The notes under the pieces were generated by a model that worked only from the letters and a program-made list of their open reading frames with translations, was not told the DNA's origin and did not search any database. Of a DNA stretch of 64,000 nt, positions 59,694 to 64,000 are shown piece by piece. The translations under genes were made by a program, and so were the position numbers. The DNA is from JAWPMT01 sp965267435 (GTDB lineage: Bacteria > Bacteroidota > Bacteroidia > Cytophagales > Cyclobacteriaceae), in NCBI GenBank assembly GCA_965267435.1, contig OZ253960.1, forward strand, positions 1,798,001-1,862,000, read 5' to 3'. Every line of letters begins with the position of its first letter. The stretch's first letter is position 1.

Positions 59694-61651
59694 ATGCTAG
59701 AAAAGTAGCCCTGGTAGGCAATCCCAACGCGGGCAAGAGTTCGCTATTCAATCGACTGACCGGTATGAACCAGCACGTCGGCAACTATCCTGGCGTTACT
59801 GTTGACAAGTACTTTGGGTCCTATTTCACGAAAGAAGGACAAGCGATCGAAGTGATCGACCTGCCGGGCACCTATAGCCTCTTTCCCAAGTCCAGTGATG
59901 AAGAGATCGTCTCTGACGTACTACTCGATCACCAGCACCCCGACTATCCACAGGTAGCAGTCGTAGTAGCTGATGCCAGCAATCTGGAAAGAAGCCTATT
60001 GCTCTTCACACAGGTAGCAGACCTTCAGATGCCCGTCGTATTGGCGCTGAATATGTCCGACATGCTCGCACGGGAAGGGCTCGAGCTAAATGTCGACAAG
60101 CTCAGCGAAATGCTGGGTCATGTACCAGTTGTCCCCGTCAACGCACGCAATGGGGATGGCATCGCCCAACTCAAAAAGGTGATGGAAAACGGGGTGCCAG
60201 CAAAGCTTCCTCCGTTTTTGGAAGATTCTGCTATCGACCATGTCTTGAAACACGAGGATGTAGGGGAAACAGAGCAAATTGAAGATACCGAAACCAGGTA
60301 CAAACGCATCCGCCAGATTCTACAGTTTTGCCTGAAGAAGAAGCCACCAACCCAGTCACAACGGGCGCGTACTCGCAAGATTGACCGTGTGCTCACCCAT
60401 CCTGTTGGCGGGTACGTGATCTTCCTTCTTGTCCTGTTCCTCATTTTCCAGGTCGTCTACAAGTTGGCGGATGTGCCTATGACACTCATCGACGGCTTGT
60501 TTGCCAATCTCAGTGCCTGGACGATACAAGCGCTACCCGCCGGTGTGCTGACCGACCTCGTGGCCCAGGGCATTATCCCAGGCATTGGAGGTGTTGTGAT
60601 ATTTATTCCTCAAATCGCGCTGCTGTTTGCTTTCCTCGCATTTCTCGAAGAGACGGGCTATATGTCTCGGGTAGTCTTCCTGATGGACAAGCTTATGCGA
60701 CCTTTCGGCCTCCACGGCAAAAGTGTCGTACCGCTGATTTCAGGTGTAGCCTGTGCGATTCCCGCGATCATGGCGACCCGCGGCATCGACCAATGGAAAG
60801 ACCGTCTGGTAACGATCATGGTGGTGCCACTCATGAGCTGCTCTGCAAGATTGCCGGTATACGCTTTATTGATTGCTTTGGTCGTCCCCAATGAGCTCGT
60901 TTGGGGTGTGATCAACCTCCAGGGATTGACACTAATGGCGATGTACCTTTTGGGATTGGTCGCTGCCCTACTCGCAGCTGCTGTCTTCAAGGTCATTGTA
61001 AAAGCGAAGCGGAAGAGCTTCCTTATCATGGAAATGCCCATGTACCGAAGACCCCGGTGGCAAAACGTAGGACTCATCCTCATCGAAAAGACGCGGGTGT
61101 TCGTTTGGGAGGCTGGTAGGATCATTTTAGCCATCTCCATCATCCTTTGGGTATTGGCGTCGTACGGACCTCCGGGTCGAATCGAGGAAGCGCGAACACA
61201 AGCCATAGAAATGGGACTCACCGAGGAAGAGCAGGCTTCTATCCAATTGGAGAACTCATGGATCGGCCTCGTGGGGAAAGGGATGGAACCAGCCATTCGT
61301 CCGTTGGGCTTTGACTGGCAGATCGGGATCGCGTTGATCACTTCATTCGCGGCACGGGAGGTATTCGTAGGTTCAATGGCCACGATTTACAGCGTCGGCG
61401 AAGATTTTGAAAGCGGCGACACGCTCCTCCAGCGTATGCAGCAGGAGAAACGCCCGGATGGCACCAACGTGTACAACCTCGCGTCGGGATTGGCACTCAT
61501 GGTGTTTTACGCATTCGCGATGCAATGCATGAGCACGCTGGCCGTCACCAGACGAGAGACAAAATCCTGGAAGTGGCCCGTCATCCAGCTGACGTATATG
61601 ACCACCATGGCATACATAGGTGCCTTCATTACGTATCAACTATTGAAATGA
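59690..61651 (+). CDS. feoB: Ferrous iron transporter FeoB
   Basis: 653 residues. The N-terminal G domain has GNPNAGKSSLF (G1, 10-20), GVTVDKYFG (G2), DLPGTYSLFP (G3), NMSD (G4) and a G5-like VNARNGDG. A helical GDI-like region follows, then about ten membrane helices. Conserved transport motifs include GCAIPAIMATR-type sequence (VACAIPAIMATRGI) and MSCSARLPVYALL, the two cysteine-containing segments implicated in iron movement. It imports Fe2+ across the inner membrane. The stop overlaps a small FeoB-associated gene by 4 nt. At 653 residues it is slightly shorter than the E. coli protein (773), as is common in Bacteroidota. Confidence 0.96.
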   Translation: MNARKVALVGNPNAGKSSLFNRLTGMNQHVGNYPGVTVDKYFGSYFTKEGQAIEVIDLPGTYSLFPKSSDEEIVSDVLLDHQHPDYPQVAVVVADASNLERSLLLFTQVADLQMPVVLALNMSDMLAREGLELNVDKLSEMLGHVPVVPVNARNGDGIAQLKKVMENGVPAKLPPFLEDSAIDHVLKHEDVGETEQIEDTETRYKRIRQILQFCLKKKPPTQSQRARTRKIDRVLTHPVGGYVIFLLVLFLIFQVVYKLADVPMTLIDGLFANLSAWTIQALPAGVLTDLVAQGIIPGIGGVVIFIPQIALLFAFLAFLEETGYMSRVVFLMDKLMRPFGLHGKSVVPLISGVACAIPAIMATRGIDQWKDRLVTIMVVPLMSCSARLPVYALLIALVVPNELVWGVINLQGLTLMAMYLLGLVAALLAAAVFKVIVKAKRKSFLIMEMPMYRRPRWQNVGLILIEKTRVFVWEAGRIILAISIILWVLASYGPPGRIEEARTQAIEMGLTEEEQASIQLENSWIGLVGKGMEPAIRPLGFDWQIGIALITSFAAREVFVGSMATIYSVGEDFESGDTLLQRMQQEKRPDGTNVYNLASGLALMVFYAFAMQCMSTLAVTRRETKSWKWPVIQLTYMTTMAYIGAFITYQLLK

Positions 61652-61791
61652 CACAGGGCATCATCGTCGGCATCTTGTTTTTGGCAGCCATTTTTTTCAT
61701 GGCTCGGAAGCTATTTTTCAAAGGCAGCAACACGGAAGCAACCTGCGAAAAATGTGCTCCCTCATCCAGCAAATTGGCCAAAGGCGAGTAG
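61648..61791 (+). CDS. FeoB-associated Cys-rich small membrane protein
   Basis: 47 residues from an ATG that overlaps the feoB stop (ATGA). One membrane helix (TQGIIVGILFLAAIFFMARKLF) is followed by a short cytoplasmic tail with a CEKC motif. This is the FeoB-associated cysteine-rich membrane protein found after feoB in many Bacteroidota, possibly a functional counterpart of FeoC. The Cys pair could bind Fe2+ or sense redox state. Translation coupling with feoB supports a fixed stoichiometry. Confidence 0.85.
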   Translation: MTQGIIVGILFLAAIFFMARKLFFKGSNTEATCEKCAPSSSKLAKGE

Positions 61792-61858
61792 GCCGCCACA
61801 ATCAACCGACTCGTGCATTGATGGGCACAATCGGCTAGCCGGGATTTACCTTGCCAGT

Positions 61859-62977
61859 CTACTTCAACCCGAAGAGTGGATGCAGCCACCTCATCCGCCG
61901 AATGACGAATTCATAGAGCAGCCAGCTGCCTCCGAACGTACCGATAGTCATGATGAGGAACTTTGGCCAAAATGGCCAAGCAAGATTCATCAAATAGAAG
62001 CCAATGAGGATCGTTATCGTCTGGTGCAGAATGTAGAAAGGGTACACGGCACGATTGCAGTATGCCAGCGTTCGGCTTTTGCGATTGAGGTAATGGGCGG
62101 CAAATCCGAAAATCGTCAGGATCCAAGCCCATAGGTTGACAATCTTTAGAGCGGCTTCTATAAAGTGCACATAGATGTTGTCCTCAAAGAACACCCATCG
62201 GATCAACAAACCTGTAAAGGTGACAATACCTAGAACCAGGGTCTTGCGCTTGATCTTGTCGACCGCCTCCCAGAATGGTTCTTTGATTGAAATCAGCAAG
62301 AACCCATAGAGAAACAAGGTCATAGAACTGATAAAATTGAACCAGTCCCATACCAGGTTGTGGGTGATCTCAAAGAAAGGCTCCATCAAAGATTCATAAA
62401 GAAAGAGAGGAATCGTCAACCAAAACAGTGACCACGGCTGTCGCGCCAATCTCTTTCGCCAGCCTTGCAGAAATTTCGAATCGGGATGATTTCGCATCCT
62501 GATAAACACCGGACTAAGCAGCAGGGAATAAATCAATAGATAGGGTAGAAACCAGAGGTGATGCCAACTGATATTGCCAGACGAATAGACTCCCTGTGTG
62601 AACGCCTCGGTCATCCACCACTGGGCATATCCCATCCCCAACCCTTGAGTTACACGTTCCAGGAAGACCTGAGGCGGTACGATCATGAGCATGCCAAAGA
62701 CGAGCGGAAGGCCTAACCGCTGCCAGCGCTCCCTTCGAAACTGGCCACCGGAGCGGTAAGACAAGGCAAAGGCTGTGCCCATACCGGAAATCACAAACAG
62801 TATCGGCAGTCGCCACTGATTGACAAACAACATGGGCCAGCGCACCTCCGGGTAGATGACATTGTTTTTGATGTGCCAACCCCAAGGCACAAAGAACATT
62901 CCTACGTGGTATAGGATGAGCAGAGCGAACACGATGACTCGCAGCCAGTCCAGGTCGTAGCGCCGAATCTTTTCCAT
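61859..62977 (-). CDS. Acyltransferase-3 family membrane protein
   Basis: 372 residues from the ATG at 62977 (MEKIRRYDLDWLRVIVF). The 32 codons open upstream lack family similarity. About ten membrane helices. The signature is R-Y-D-L-D-W-L-R with D in the first helix, ILYHVGMFFVPWGWH (catalytic-type His region), NQWRLPILFVISGMGTAFALSYR and WHHLWFLPYLLIYSLLLSP. This family transfers acetyl, succinyl or longer acyl groups to exported carbohydrates (for example OpgC, OafA). It is the minus-strand partner of the AraC regulator gene immediately upstream, with a 111-nt gap. Acceptor unknown. Confidence 0.88.
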   Translation of the reverse strand: MEKIRRYDLDWLRVIVFALLILYHVGMFFVPWGWHIKNNVIYPEVRWPMLFVNQWRLPILFVISGMGTAFALSYRSGGQFRRERWQRLGLPLVFGMLMIVPPQVFLERVTQGLGMGYAQWWMTEAFTQGVYSSGNISWHHLWFLPYLLIYSLLLSPVFIRMRNHPDSKFLQGWRKRLARQPWSLFWLTIPLFLYESLMEPFFEITHNLVWDWFNFISSMTLFLYGFLLISIKEPFWEAVDKIKRKTLVLGIVTFTGLLIRWVFFEDNIYVHFIEAALKIVNLWAWILTIFGFAAHYLNRKSRTLAYCNRAVYPFYILHQTITILIGFYLMNLAWPFWPKFLIMTIGTFGGSWLLYEFVIRRMRWLHPLFGLK

Positions 62978-63088
62978 TGGTCTAAGTGCGTGTTCACGAA
63001 AATACGCAAACCCGTCAGCCAAATTTTGATCAGGCTCTTGAATTGTTGAAAGCTGGAGCTGGAATGACCTCACCCCCCCATGGAGCAG

Positions 63089-64000
63089 CTATCCGCTTTT
63101 ACGAAACTCGATGGGTGACTGACCCGTCCAGCGTTTGAACGCCCTGTTGAAGGCACTCTGCTCGGAAAACCCTGTTTGAAAGGCGATCTCTGCCACGCTC
63201 CTCGAAGAGCTCTTGAGCAACTCCTTTGAGAGACCCTCCTGTGTTTTCTTGATCAGATCCCGAAAGGTGACGCCATTGTCCGACAGTCGTCGGGTGAGCG
63301 TACGATTGCTCATGCCCATGTGCTCCCCAACCTGTGTGATGGCAGGGATGCCGCTGGGGAGTGCGTTGGCAATGAGCTCCTCCACATCGGAGACGATCCT
63401 GTTCGAGGCGATCTCAATGCCCTTGGCCTCCTCCTCCACCCGCTCGACCAGGAACTGATTGATGCTTTTGTCGGCTTTGGCGGTCCGCGTCTCCAGGTCC
63501 TTCGTTGCATAGCTGATGATATTGTGCGACTGATCAAAGGAAATGGGGCATCGGAAAGCTTCCTCGTAGCCGTCCAGTTTCCGAGGTGGGCCATGTTTGA
63601 AAGAAACACTCAAGGGAGTCATATCGGTCTCCGTCATGGCCTGCAGCACGACTACGGTCGCAGACAAGGTCGCTTCGTTCGAAAGTTCCACGCCCCGGCG
63701 ATGAGTCTCTCTATTGAGGTATACATGAGATATCTCCTCGCCTTTTTCAATTTTGAAAACGTACGTGTTGGACAACAGTTTGAAATAGCGCTCGGCGCGG
63801 TCAAAGATCTCACCTGCCCATGAACATGTTCGCCACGATAGCCCCAGCACCCCATAGTCCTCTATTTTCATCGCCTGGCCTATTCGTACCGAGAAACCAG
63901 GGCCCAAACGTTGGTCGAGTATTTCATGAAGTTCGAAGAAGTGGTCTGCGGGAACCGCCTGCAAGTGATCGATGTCCTCTACGGGAGTACGTAGTCCCTG
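63089..64000 (-). CDS. AraC-family regulator with arabinose-binding-like N-terminal domain (partial)
   Basis: The frame remains open to the window edge. The last visible internal start is a TTG at 63964, but residues upstream of it (GLRTPVEDIDH) continue the family's N-terminal helices, so the real start lies outside. The N-terminal domain (SVRIGQAMKIEDYGVLGLSWRTCSWAG) is of the Arabinose_bd type found in ArgR/OruR-like AraC proteins. The C-terminal double helix-turn-helix is complete: EHMGMSNRTLTRRLSDNGVTF and VAEIAFQTGFSEQSAFNRAFKRWTGQSPIEFR. It may control the adjacent acyltransferase. Its ligand is unknown. Confidence 0.9.
   Translation of the reverse strand, partial: QGLRTPVEDIDHLQAVPADHFFELHEILDQRLGPGFSVRIGQAMKIEDYGVLGLSWRTCSWAGEIFDRAERYFKLLSNTYVFKIEKGEEISHVYLNRETHRRGVELSNEATLSATVVVLQAMTETDMTPLSVSFKHGPPRKLDGYEEAFRCPISFDQSHNIISYATKDLETRTAKADKSINQFLVERVEEEAKGIEIASNRIVSDVEELIANALPSGIPAITQVGEHMGMSNRTLTRRLSDNGVTFRDLIKKTQEGLSKELLKSSSRSVAEIAFQTGFSEQSAFNRAFKRWTGQSPIEFRKSG

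Overview
The window looks like chromosomal DNA from a marine or saline, aerobic, heterotrophic member of the Bacteroidota, probably near the Cytophagales/Saprospiria. The evidence is: a type IX secretion C-terminal sorting domain (gliding-motility-associated type) on the 1328-residue protein at 32048-36034; BlaI/M56 regulation; several promoters of the Bacteroidota form TTTG-N19-TAnnTTTG (exact at 56327-56357); many secreted lipoproteins; and a proteorhodopsin/blh/lycopene cyclase set. No rRNA, tRNA, insertion sequence, prophage or CRISPR array was seen.

Layout. 1-3424: end of a blaI-type repressor, an M56 protease with an ExbD-like tail, and an outer-membrane barrel. 3473-9203 (minus): sulfatase, VOC protein, a MarR-controlled FMN reductase/pirin/MATE operon, and a SnoaL-like protein. 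9343-12284: PadR plus ABC permease. 12289-15249: secreted TPR-CHAT protein. 15761-18574 (minus): light-driven proton pump with retinal synthesis (rhodopsin, lycopene cyclase, Blh). 19222-21408: KatG. 21552-30322 (minus): secreted proteins and lipoproteins, a TMTC-like GT-C protein, sialidase and amidohydrolase. 30452-42423: M28 peptidase, T9SS cargo, two glycine-zipper proteins, a frameshifted sulfatase, GH16 and SGNH hydrolases. 54254-64000: SLATT-like protein, alpha/beta hydrolase, second VOC, second PadR/permease pair, feoA-feoB-feoB-associated operon, acyltransferase-3, and an AraC regulator cut by the window edge.

The most interesting region is 42785-54160: eight genes on one strand joined by overlaps of 1-8 nt or gaps of 7-8 nt. 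In order they encode class I HMG-CoA reductase, UbiA-type prenyltransferase, PEP-synthase/rifampin-phosphotransferase-like enzyme, BtaA-like (DUF3419) aminocarboxypropyl transferase, phytol/dolichol-kinase-like enzyme, GNAT-like acyltransferase, OleC-like AMP ligase and an MMPL/RND exporter. Together they read as a self-contained pathway for an isoprenoid-containing polar lipid or secreted metabolite with a homoserine-ether-type group. I do not recognise it as a described system. The enzyme classes are well supported; the product is inference.

Regulation is unusually legible. The MarR operon has the same 12-bp palindrome in two promoters. Each PadR gene has a pair of dyad sites upstream. The second PadR promoter matches the Bacteroidota consensus exactly, with one operator inside it.
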